DNA of 10,021 nt from Elusimicrobiota bacterium (GTDB taxonomy: Bacteria; Elusimicrobiota; Elusimicrobia; 2-01-FULL-59-12; JACPXA01), in NCBI GenBank assembly GCA_016196785.1, contig JACPXA010000194.1:1-10021 (forward strand), in the 5' to 3' direction. Positions 1-5,973 of this stretch are shown here, in pieces (within the stretch, counting starts at the first letter, position 1; each line of letters starts with the position of its first letter). Made by a program: the position numbers and the translations under genes. The notes below the pieces were generated by a model. The model did no database searches, was not told the origin of the DNA, and saw only the letters and a list, made by a program, of their open reading frames with translations.

Positions 1-719
1 CCGAGCTTCGCCTTATCCCCGATGAGGTCCAGGATGTCATCCACAATCTGAAACCCCATCCCGATGCGTTCCCCATAGAGTCCCAAGGCCTGTTGCTGTT
101 TGCGGGAAGCCCCGGCGAGTAGTGCCCCGGCCAACACGCTCGCTTGGATCAATGCCGCGGTCTTGTGGCGATGAATGTACTGAACCTGAGCTCGCGGGTT
201 GGCAAGCGACCACCGGCGTTGAGCCATTTCCAAGTCCACGACTTGACCGCCGATCATTCCCAATGTCCCAGCCCCCTTGGCTACGACCTCGAGCACTTGG
301 GGAATGACGGCCGCATGAACATCGTGAATTTTAGCATTTTCCGCAATCGTTTGGAAAGCTAAGGTAAGGAGCGCGTCTCCCGCCAGGATGGCAATCCCTT
401 CCCCAAACACCCGGTGGCTGGTGGGCCGTCCGCGTCGCAAGTCGTCATTGTCCATCGCTGGAAGATCGTCATGAATCAAGGAGTAGGTATGCAACAGTTC
501 CAACGCGCAGGCGGTGGGCATGACCAAGGCGGGACGACCCCCACACGCCTCCGCGGCGGCGATCACCAGGATGGAACGCAGCCGTTTGCCGCCGGCGAAC
601 ACCGAATACCGCATGGCTCGATGGATGACCGGTGGGCGTCGAGTCGTCGGAAGCAGGGCCCGATGTAACGCCCGATCCACCAGGCGACGACGACTTTCGA
701 GGTACTGTGGGAGCGTCAT
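1..719 (-). CDS. ispA: Polyprenyl (farnesyl-type) diphosphate synthase, 3' end cut by window edge
   Basis: This trans-prenyltransferase condenses isopentenyl diphosphate with allylic diphosphates, most likely to make farnesyl diphosphate for quinone and cell-wall lipid carriers in the cytoplasm. The visible 239 residues start MTLPQYLESR. They hold GGKRLR at 43-48 and the first Asp-rich motif DDLPAMD at 84-90 followed by RRGRPTSH. The GGQVVDLE segment is at 157-164, the HRHKTAALI segment at 183-191, and the second Asp-rich motif DDILD at 227-231. The TYSLIHDD context and the two-residue-longer DDx4D motif are typical of the bacterial IspA type, but chain length cannot be fixed by eye (GGPP synthase is possible). 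The ATG at 719-717 overlaps the TGA of the upstream folate gene as ATGA, so translation is probably coupled; no good Shine-Dalgarno is visible. About 55-60 C-terminal residues lie outside the window. Confidence 0.93.
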   Translation of the reverse strand, partial: MTLPQYLESRRRLVDRALHRALLPTTRRPPVIHRAMRYSVFAGGKRLRSILVIAAAEACGGRPALVMPTACALELLHTYSLIHDDLPAMDNDDLRRGRPTSHRVFGEGIAILAGDALLTLAFQTIAENAKIHDVHAAVIPQVLEVVAKGAGTLGMIGGQVVDLEMAQRRWSLANPRAQVQYIHRHKTAALIQASVLAGALLAGASRKQQQALGLYGERIGMGFQIVDDILDLIGDKAKL

Positions 720-1522
720 ACTGGGGGAGTCTGGGGCCCCTGCCCCACCCCCCCGCCTGGGGCGCGGCTGCGTTCGCTCCGCTTCTGGCCCCACTCGAAA
801 CTCTGCTGTGCTCGGGCGCATCCGCGCCCTGCGCTCAGCGAGTTTCTACGTGGGCCGCTCAGGCTCACAACGCCTGAGCCTTTCGGCTCCCCGCCATCGC
901 CACAGGCTCCCCCCCAACGATTTCTTGCTTCCCTTTTGGAGGGACGGATGGTCCGGCGTTCGGTCACCACCACGTCCATCGGGACGTCACGAGTCCCGAT
1001 CGGTAACGGGTGGGTGGTGATCTGGGCTTCATACGCGAGTCCTACTCGCTTCGCATGGACCAGGGAGCGAAGGAGACGGTCAAAATGTCCTCCCCCGTGC
1101 CCCAGTCGTCCTCCCGCCACATCAAAGGCTACCCCAGGAATCAGCGCACAGTCAATGGCGGTCGCCTGAATGGGTTCGCGAGTGTCGGGGGCAGGTTCTA
1201 GCACCCCATGGGGGCCTTGACTCAACTGGGGTGGATCCTCGATCCGTGCCAAGCGGTACCCTTGCCTGGTTGTGTCGTAGAACGGGACGGCCACGGTTTT
1301 CCCTTCCTCCCAGGCGGTTCGAATCAGCGGCCACGGATCCACCTCGGACCCCACCGGCAGATAGCTGGAGATACACCTTGCACTTCGCCATTCCATCAGT
1401 TGGATCATCCGGTGGGCGATCGCCTGAGTCGCTGTGACTCGCTGCGGCCGGGAAAGCTGATTCCGCCGTTTCAAGCATTGCCTTCGAAGGGCCGCTTTAC
1501 GCGCACTTAGAACCCCTCTCAT
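716..1522 (-). CDS. 5-formyltetrahydrofolate cyclo-ligase with repeat-derived C-terminal tail
   Basis: This enzyme converts 5-formyl-THF to 5,10-methenyl-THF with ATP in one-carbon metabolism (MTHFS/YgfA family). The core has the basic N-terminus (RKAALRRQCLKRR), YLPVGSEVDPWPL at 54-66, the phosphate/ATP-binding PGVAFDVAGGRLGHGGG at 129-145, HFDRLL at 146-151, and the family end DVPMDVVVTE at 179-188. The family is usually about 185-200 aa, but this frame is 268 aa. Residues from about 196 to 258 are translated from a dispersed repeat copy, are rich in Arg, Ser and Gly, and look unlike the core. The start is also odd: the ATG and the codons for MRGVL lie in the terminal repeat of a MITE-like element, behind AAGGA (1530-1526) only 3 nt from the ATG. 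No alternative ATG/GTG start precedes the conserved basic N-terminus. The stop overlaps ispA (ATGA). The enzyme call is firm; the function of the tail is unknown. Confidence 0.88.
   Translation of the reverse strand: MRGVLSARKAALRRQCLKRRNQLSRPQRVTATQAIAHRMIQLMEWRSARCISSYLPVGSEVDPWPLIRTAWEEGKTVAVPFYDTTRQGYRLARIEDPPQLSQGPHGVLEPAPDTREPIQATAIDCALIPGVAFDVAGGRLGHGGGHFDRLLRSLVHAKRVGLAYEAQITTHPLPIGTRDVPMDVVVTERRTIRPSKREARNRWGGACGDGGEPKGSGVVSLSGPRRNSLSAGRGCARAQQSFEWGQKRSERSRAPGGGVGQGPQTPPV
755..936. repeat. Dispersed palindromic repeat, copy A (inside folate ligase frame)
   Basis: Positions 755-868 match 3718-3831 without gaps, with 6 mismatches in 114 bases by my count. Beyond the core, the right arm at about 904-936 (a C8-9 run, then AACGATTTCTTGCTTCCCT) is the reverse complement of the left arm of copy B. 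The left arm is degenerate and its end is unclear, somewhere around 720-750. Internal hairpins include GCTCAGGC/GCCTGAGC (857-864/872-879) and a GGGCGC/GCGCCC stem. The copy fuses in frame to the end of the cyclo-ligase gene. No transposase is present, so it would be non-autonomous, either MITE-like or a REP/BIME-like unit. Confidence 0.8.
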
Positions 1523-1680
1523 AAATCCTTTTCGGCCTGCAATGCCGGCTGGTGGCCTGCGGCTTCGTCAGGCTCGCTCGGCATACCGTTCCTTCGTCAA
1601 GTATGCCGTCGCTCGCCTATCCTCGCCTCGGCGCACCATCCGGCATTTCGCTTCGAAAACCATTTATGAGAGGGGTTCTA
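1508..1680. mobile_element. 173-bp MITE-like palindromic element with perfect 19-bp terminal inverted repeats
   Basis: TAGAACCCCTCTCATAAAT at 1508-1526 is exactly reverse-complemented at 1662-1680. Similarity continues inward with gaps through TTTTCG, ATGCCGG and TGGTG, so the arms are about 50 bp. A central pair GGCATAC/GTATGCC adds to the fold, and almost the whole unit could form one long hairpin. The ends read TA-GAACC...GGTTC-TA, which fits a TA target duplication of the IS630/Tc1-mariner MITE kind (inference). It carries no protein gene. It sits between rarA and the folate gene, overlapping both: its right end supplies the TAG stop of rarA, and its left arm supplies the ATG of the cyclo-ligase frame. 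Confidence 0.82.
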
Positions 1681-2928
1681 TCGAGTTTTTCGCCATTGCG
1701 ACAACCGCTCACGAATGACCTGTTCAACTCCCTGATCGCTCGGTTCATAGAGGGTGACTGGATGCGGCCAATACACCTGCGCCACATGATGGCCCGGAAA
1801 GTCATGGGGGTAGCGATAGCCAGCGTCACAGAGGTGTGGAGGAACGGGACGGGGTGGCCCCTGCTCCACCTCCTCCCAGGCCCGTGTGATGGCACGATAC
1901 GCGGCATTGGATTTAGGGGCGGTCGCCACGTACAGCGCGGCCTGCGCTAAGGGGATCTTCGCCTCCGGCATCCCAACGAACTCCACCGCGGAGAGCGCCG
2001 CTTGGGCTACAACCAGCGCTTGGGGATCCGCGTTGCCCACATCCTCACTGGCACAGATGATGATGCGACGGGCGATGAACCGCGGATCTTCCCCGGCCAG
2101 GAGCATCTTCGCCATCCAATAGATCGTTGCGTCGGGGTCCCCCCCACGCATCGATTTAATAAAAGCGGAGATGGTATCGTAGTGTGCATCCCCGTGTTTA
2201 TCGTACCGGATTGCGCGTTTCTGGAGGGATTCCTCCACCACCCCCAAGGACAGGTGAAGCACTCCTTGCTTATCGGGGGGGGTTGTCAGCGCCGCAATCT
2301 CCAAGGCATTGAGCAGCCGACGGGCGTCGCCGTCGGCGGTCCGTAGGAAATGTTCGCGGGCGTCCGCTGTCAAGGTGATCCGTAGTCGGCCCAGCCCCCG
2401 CTCAGGATCTGCGAGCGCATGATCAAGGATCATCGCCAGGTCCTCCTGGGATAATGGAAAGAACTCAAACACCAACGAGCGGGAAAGCAATGCTGAATTC
2501 ACATAGAAATACGGGTTTTCCGTGGTCAGTCCCACGAGGGTGACGATGCCTGCCTCTACATCAGGCAACAAGGCATCTTGTTGGGTTCGGTTGAAATGGT
2601 GTATCTCTTCGAGGAGCAGCAGGGTTTTTGCCTGGTCGAGCCGTTGACGGGTCCTGGCGCGTTCAATGACGCGGCGGAGGTCCGCCACCCCAGCCGTCAC
2701 CGCATTGAGCTCCTCACATGGGGCGTTGGTCCGTTTCGCGATAAGACGGGCCACGGCTGACTTTCCAGTGCCTGGAGGACCGAAGAAGACCGCAGAGGTG
2801 ATCCGATCCGCCTCAATGGCCCGACGGAGCAATTTCCCCGGTCCCAAGATGTGCGATTGACCGACGAACTCTTCCAGCGTAGCTGGGCTAAGCCGCAACG
2901 CCAGGGGTCTGTCCGTTTGTCCGTTCAT
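1678..2928 (-). CDS. rarA: Replication-associated recombination protein A (MgsA/RarA AAA+ ATPase)
   Basis: RarA is a clamp-loader-like AAA+ ATPase of the RarA/WRNIP1 family that acts at stalled replication forks. The 416-residue product has the N-terminal RLSPATLEEFVGQSH, Walker A GPPGTGKS at 50-57, the IHHFNRTQQDALLPDVE segment at 109-125, sensor 1 TTENP at 135-139, the arginine-finger segment SALLSR at 145-150 and sensor 2 GDARRLLN at 200-207. The tetramerisation region (ISAFIKSMRGGDPDA, ASEDVGNADPQAL) and the C-terminal YRYPHDFP follow. The Walker B acidic pair is Glu-Glu (107-108) instead of the usual Asp-Glu. The ATG at 2928 matches family N-termini; a longer frame from 3054 only translates the 6S RNA upstream. 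The start directly follows that RNA's U-tract, and the nearest Shine-Dalgarno-like GGGG (2938-2935) lies in its closing stem. The TAG stop comes from the adjacent MITE-like element, but the C-terminus looks complete. Confidence 0.95.
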   Translation of the reverse strand: MNGQTDRPLALRLSPATLEEFVGQSHILGPGKLLRRAIEADRITSAVFFGPPGTGKSAVARLIAKRTNAPCEELNAVTAGVADLRRVIERARTRQRLDQAKTLLLLEEIHHFNRTQQDALLPDVEAGIVTLVGLTTENPYFYVNSALLSRSLVFEFFPLSQEDLAMILDHALADPERGLGRLRITLTADAREHFLRTADGDARRLLNALEIAALTTPPDKQGVLHLSLGVVEESLQKRAIRYDKHGDAHYDTISAFIKSMRGGDPDATIYWMAKMLLAGEDPRFIARRIIICASEDVGNADPQALVVAQAALSAVEFVGMPEAKIPLAQAALYVATAPKSNAAYRAITRAWEEVEQGPPRPVPPHLCDAGYRYPHDFPGHHVAQVYWPHPVTLYEPSDQGVEQVIRERLSQWRKTR

Positions 2929-3086
2929 AAAAAACCCCACGAGTGCCGTGTGCTCTGACCGAGTTGAAGCTCCAATGTTCAGGTGGGTGCCCTGCCTCGA
3001 TCCCCTAAGGGGGTCGAGGACCTCGGGCTCCCTGACTTGGGCTTGTCGGCTCAAACCGATCAGTGCACCACCAACACCGCAGGGAC
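2929..3086 (-). ncRNA. ssrS: 6S RNA (RNA polymerase sigma-70 regulator) candidate
   Basis: 6S RNA mimics an open promoter and sequesters housekeeping RNA polymerase. Minus-strand bases 3086-2929, between zapA and rarA, fold as the family does. The closing stem is CCCTGCG (3084-3078) with CGTGGGG (2941-2935). A GTGC/GCAC plus TGA/TCA stem follows. A central bubble carries TTTGAGCCGAC on one side and CAACTCGGTC on the other, resembling the conserved GAGCCGA and CTCGGTC of proteobacterial 6S. Beyond it are AAGC/GCTT plus CCAA/TTGG, then GCCC/GGGC and an apical CCTCGA-CCCC hairpin. Six U residues (2934-2929) follow the closing stem. The place just after zapA is the classical ssrS position, where in many Proteobacteria the folate cyclo-ligase gene follows; here rarA comes first. 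The 5' end is approximate. A TTGACT (3124-3119) inside the zapA end could be a -35, but no good -10 is seen. Confidence 0.75.
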
Positions 3087-3104
3087 TAAAAGCGGGGATG
3101 AGTT

Positions 3105-3389
3105 CTAAGAAACGGCCGAGTCAATCTGCTGGATCAGTTCGTCTGCGCGTTGCGTGACGCCCCGGGTCAATTGTTCCTGCTCTTCCTGCAGGCGGAAGAG
3201 GTCGTCGGCGATGTTCAGCGCGGCCATGACTGCCAGCTTATAGGAGTCAACAATAAGGGTGTCGGCCTTGATCTCCTGCATCCGTTCTTCAACATATCGC
3301 GCCAAACGGTTGACCGAGAGCTCATCGCCGGCGCTGGCATCCACAGGATACTCATGGCCCAAAATCTGTACATAGATGACCGGCTTCAT
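3105..3389 (-). CDS. zapA: Cell division protein ZapA
   Basis: ZapA is a small cytoplasmic FtsZ-ring stabiliser that bundles FtsZ protofilaments and links them to ZapB. The 94-residue product has the family layout. An N-terminal beta segment VIYVQILGHEYPVDA lies at about 4-18, then LARYVEERMQEIK, then SYKLAVMAALNIADDLFRLQ at about 49-68. The tail from 68 is a Glu/Gln-rich coiled-coil helix. The length is usual for the family. The ATG at 3389-3387 overlaps the TGA of the upstream ZapB-like gene (ATGA), so the two are translationally coupled and probably work on the same Z-ring. The TAG stop is about 20 nt before the 6S RNA candidate. Confidence 0.92.
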   Translation of the reverse strand: MKPVIYVQILGHEYPVDASAGDELSVNRLARYVEERMQEIKADTLIVDSYKLAVMAALNIADDLFRLQEEQEQLTRGVTQRADELIQQIDSAVS

Positions 3390-3637
3390 GCCGCCCCGAA
3401 GCGGTTCAACTTCCCCACGAGGCGTTCCAGACGGTTCGTCAGGTATTCCCGTTCTTCCATGAGCTGTTCTTGTCCCCCCTGAATCCGCTGGGCTCGCCGA
3501 TTTTCCTGGGTTAGGAACTCGACTTCAGCAAGCAATTGCTCCTTCGCCTTTCGCAACTCGCTGTTTTCCTGCTGAAGGGCACGTAGCCGTTCAAGGCACA
3601 CCTGAACTTTCTGACTGAGAGCCTCAAGCGCTTCCAT
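3386..3637 (-). CDS. zapB: ZapB-like coiled-coil cell division protein
   Basis: The 83-residue product is almost entirely predicted coiled coil, with heptad-spaced Leu in ALEALSQKVQVCLERLRALQ and in the following LRKAKEQLLAEVEFL segment. It ends in ERLVGKLNRFGAA. Size, composition and the EVEFLTQENRRAQ-type repeats resemble ZapB (about 80 aa), which coats the Z-ring through ZapA. It overlaps zapA by ATGA, which supports a joint role. Coiled coils match each other easily, so family assignment rests largely on context. A GTG codon at 3640-3638 precedes the ATG at 3637-3635; I prefer the ATG. The Shine-Dalgarno is weak (ACGGG about 6-9 nt upstream). Confidence 0.75.
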   Translation of the reverse strand: MEALEALSQKVQVCLERLRALQQENSELRKAKEQLLAEVEFLTQENRRAQRIQGGQEQLMEEREYLTNRLERLVGKLNRFGAA

Positions 3638-3651
3638 CACTAACCCGTCTC

Positions 3652-3681
3652 ATTTTACTAAAGCCCCCTATCCTGATGCAA
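3652..3681 (-). promoter_or_regulatory. Possible sigma-70 promoter for zapB-zapA (and 6S RNA readthrough)
   Basis: The minus strand reads TTGCAT (3681-3676), an 18-nt spacer, then TAAAAT (3657-3652). The -10 matches 5 of 6 consensus bases; the -35 matches only the first three. The predicted start would be near 3645, leaving a very short leader before the zapB ATG at 3637. It lies in the only gap between pheT and zapB not filled by the repeat, right beside the outer end of copy B. Confidence 0.35.
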
Positions 3682-3877
3682 GGGAAGCAGGAAATCGTTT
3701 GGTGGGAAGGGGGGGGAGCCGGGGGCGTGGCTGCGTTCGCTACGCTTCTGGCCCCACTCGAAACTCTGGTGTGCTCGGGCGCATCCGCGCCCTGCGCTCA
3801 CCGAGTTTCTACGTGGGCCGCTTAGGCTCACTCCGCCACATCCCCCGGCTCCCCCCCCAAAAGTTTTCCTGCTACTG
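3681..3877. repeat. Dispersed palindromic repeat, copy B (pheT-zapB intergenic)
   Basis: This copy has imperfect terminal inverted repeats. The left arm runs AGGGAAGCAGGAAATCG...GGGGGGGGAGCCGG (3681-3722). The right arm CCGGCTCCCCCCCC...TTTTCCTGCT (about 3845-3873) is its reverse complement apart from indels. The interior at 3718-3831 is about 95% identical to 755-868 of copy A. Nested stems are visible: GAAACTC/GAGTTTC, GGCCCAC with GTGGGGCC, and GGGCGC/GCGCCC, so RNA from it would be strongly folded. It begins 8 bases past the pheT TAG and fills the space up to the zapB promoter region. It may act as a processing or termination signal at the operon end, but no U-tract is present, so this is inference. 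Confidence 0.82.
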
Positions 3878-3884
3878 CACCACA

Positions 3885-5972
3885 CTAACGGGGGAGGGCG
3901 CCGAGTTGTTTTTGGAGAGCCTCGCGGAGGTGCTGAAGGAGCTGCTCGATTTCCCTGTCAGTCAGGGTCCGTTCTGAGTGACGGAAGGTGAGACTGAGCG
4001 TCAGGGATTTTTTTTCCTTCGGGACCTGCGGGCCTCGATACACATCGAAGAGCACGGTCTTTTCAAGAAGGTTTCCCTCGACCGTGTGGAGCACCTGCTG
4101 GACCTGGCCGTACGGGATAGCCTCATCCAGGACGATGGCGAGATCTCTCAGGACCGAGGGGAAACGGGGCGGAGGCTTGAGCTGCCTAAGAGAAACTGAT
4201 CGCCCCAAGGCTTCTAAATCGAGCTCAGCAAGCCACAATGGAACCGGACTCTCCCACAAGGAGGTAAGCCCTGGATGGAGTTGACCGACGGCGCCGATCA
4301 CCTCACCGTTCAGCGTGACATCGGCGGATTGGCCAGGGTGCAGCCAAGGCGCCAGCGTCGCGTTCCACTCGTGGCCAGAGATCCCTAAGGCCGTGAAGAG
4401 GTGACTGACCATTCCGGTCAGCGCATAGAAATTTATCGGGCGAGGGGGAGCCATCCAATGGGGAGTCTCATCCCCGGCCAGCACCCAGGCGACTCGACGC
4501 CCTTCCTTGAGCCCTCCCCCCACCCCGAGCCCTCCATTCGTGTCATGGTTTCGATTGCCCTCACGCCAAAAGACTCGTCCCACTTCACATAACCGAACCG
4601 ACGGCACTTGCCGTCGAAGGTTCGTCGTCACACATGAGAGTAACCCTGGAAGGAGGCTGGGGCGAAGGGCGGCCCATTCCTCAGACAGCGGGTTCAAAGG
4701 AACGGCGCCAGCCGCCCCCACAGGCAGGAAGGGCCGTGCCTGAGCCTGGTTGAGGAACGAATTCGTCACGGCCTCCTGGTGACCCAATCCGATCAGGACC
4801 TCACGGCAGAGTTGCTCGATCCCCCACAGGGGAGGGATCGTGACCTCAAGCGCGGGGAACCTCGGGTATCGAACGGGGATCTCGTGGTACCCGTACACCC
4901 GCGCTAGTTCCTCCAGGACATCCACCTCTTGCGTCACGTCAACACGGTGTGCGGGCACGGTGACCCTTAAGGTCGCTGGCTGAGACATTGCGGCAGGCTT
5001 CGTCGGTTCAATGGTGAACTGCAATCGTCTGAGGTTCTCCGCCACGGCCGCGCTGTCGAGTGCAACCCCCAGAAGCTGCTGAACGCGAGCAATGCGCAGG
5101 TCAATAGTCACGGGGCTCCATGGATTGGGAGCAACCCCCCGGGCTTTGGAGACCTTCCCACCCGCGAGGTCCTGGAGCAAGGCCGCTGCCCGCTGCGAGG
5201 CCCAGGCGGTGCCCTGCCACCCCACTCCTCGTTCGAACCGGTACGAGCTCTCCGTTCGGATCCCGAAGCGGCGGGCGGTCCGCCGGATGAGGATGGGATC
5301 AAAAATCGCGCTCTCCAAGAGCAGGTCGTGGGTGTCTTCGGATACGGCGCTCTCCTCCCCCCCCACGATCCCGGCTAAGGCGACTGGCCGCTCCCCATCC
5401 GCGATGACGAGCACCTGATCATCTAACGTTCGCTCCTGCTCGTCGAGCGCCTTCAGGGTTTCTCCTTTTCTTGCCCTTCGGACCCAAAGCTCCGGTCCAG
5501 CGAACCGGGCTAGGTCGAAGGCATGCAAGGGGTGGCCGGCTTCCAAAAGGACGTAGTTGGTGACATCTACCACGTTGTTAATGGGCCGAAAGCCACAGTA
5601 CAGAAGCCGTTGCGCGAGCCAGGGCGGTGAGGGAGCGACTGTCACCTCTCGAATGACTCGGCCGATGTACCGAGGGCAACCCTTGAGGTCTTTTACACCG
5701 ATCTGAATGGTCTCGATGCCGGGAAGTTCCCGCAGGCGAATCTCCGGGAGCCGCAAGGGACGCCTCAGGGCGGAAGCGAGCTCCCGTGCGATGCCAACAT
5801 GGCTCATGCAGTCGGGACGGTTCGGGGTGACCTCAAGGTCCAGGATCGTGTCATTGCCACGGGATTCGATCTGAGAGACTTCCAACCCGCACAGGGTGAG
5901 GGTTTGAGCCACCTTCTCAGGTGGCAGGTCTAGGGGGACCAGTTCATTGAGCCAATTAAAGAGAACCTTCAC
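3885..5972 (-). CDS. pheT: Phenylalanyl-tRNA synthetase beta subunit lacking the N-terminal tRNA-binding insert
   Basis: This is the beta subunit of the alpha2-beta2 PheRS, which charges tRNA-Phe and edits mischarged Tyr-tRNA-Phe. Seen in order: the N-terminal strand-helix MKVLFNWLNELVP and LTLCGLEV (to about 35), LEVTPNRPDCMSHVGIAREL (about 46-65), and the B3/B4 editing domain about 90-255 (GCPRYIGRVI, INNVVDVTNY, HPLHAFD, ALAGIVGGEESAV, ESSYRFERGV). A B5 domain follows at about 290-370 (VTVPAHRVDV, EVDVLEELARVYGY), then catalytic-like B6/B7, and a complete FDX-ACB anticodon domain from about 600 (RFPSVLRDLAIVLDE). The usual EMAP-II/OB-like tRNA-binding domain of about 110 residues between GLEV and the EVTPNRPDC segment is absent, giving 695 instead of about 800 residues. 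The start is GTG, 1 nt after the pheS TAA; GGGG lies 5 nt upstream. Confidence 0.97.
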   Translation of the reverse strand: MKVLFNWLNELVPLDLPPEKVAQTLTLCGLEVSQIESRGNDTILDLEVTPNRPDCMSHVGIARELASALRRPLRLPEIRLRELPGIETIQIGVKDLKGCPRYIGRVIREVTVAPSPPWLAQRLLYCGFRPINNVVDVTNYVLLEAGHPLHAFDLARFAGPELWVRRARKGETLKALDEQERTLDDQVLVIADGERPVALAGIVGGEESAVSEDTHDLLLESAIFDPILIRRTARRFGIRTESSYRFERGVGWQGTAWASQRAAALLQDLAGGKVSKARGVAPNPWSPVTIDLRIARVQQLLGVALDSAAVAENLRRLQFTIEPTKPAAMSQPATLRVTVPAHRVDVTQEVDVLEELARVYGYHEIPVRYPRFPALEVTIPPLWGIEQLCREVLIGLGHQEAVTNSFLNQAQARPFLPVGAAGAVPLNPLSEEWAALRPSLLPGLLSCVTTNLRRQVPSVRLCEVGRVFWREGNRNHDTNGGLGVGGGLKEGRRVAWVLAGDETPHWMAPPRPINFYALTGMVSHLFTALGISGHEWNATLAPWLHPGQSADVTLNGEVIGAVGQLHPGLTSLWESPVPLWLAELDLEALGRSVSLRQLKPPPRFPSVLRDLAIVLDEAIPYGQVQQVLHTVEGNLLEKTVLFDVYRGPQVPKEKKSLTLSLTFRHSERTLTDREIEQLLQHLREALQKQLGALPR

Positions 5973-5973
5973 T

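Noticed and set aside
514..1020. Long plus-strand frames opposite ispA, the ligase, rarA and pheT
   Set aside because: They are GC-rich shadows of well-supported minus-strand genes, with no recognisable domains or ribosome sites.
2929..3054. Upstream extension of rarA by 42 codons
   Set aside because: The extension translates the 6S RNA and does not resemble RarA N-termini; the ATG at 2928 fits the family.
3096..3124. Promoter for 6S RNA (TTGACT at 3124-3119)
   Set aside because: The -35-like hexamer has no acceptable -10 at normal spacing (TCATCC), so I do not list it as a feature.
3658..3885. A 75-codon frame on the minus strand between pheT and zapB
   Set aside because: It lies within the palindromic repeat and encodes the same low-complexity Arg/Ser/Gly peptide as the ligase tail. 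It has no ribosome site or domain, so it is a repeat artefact.
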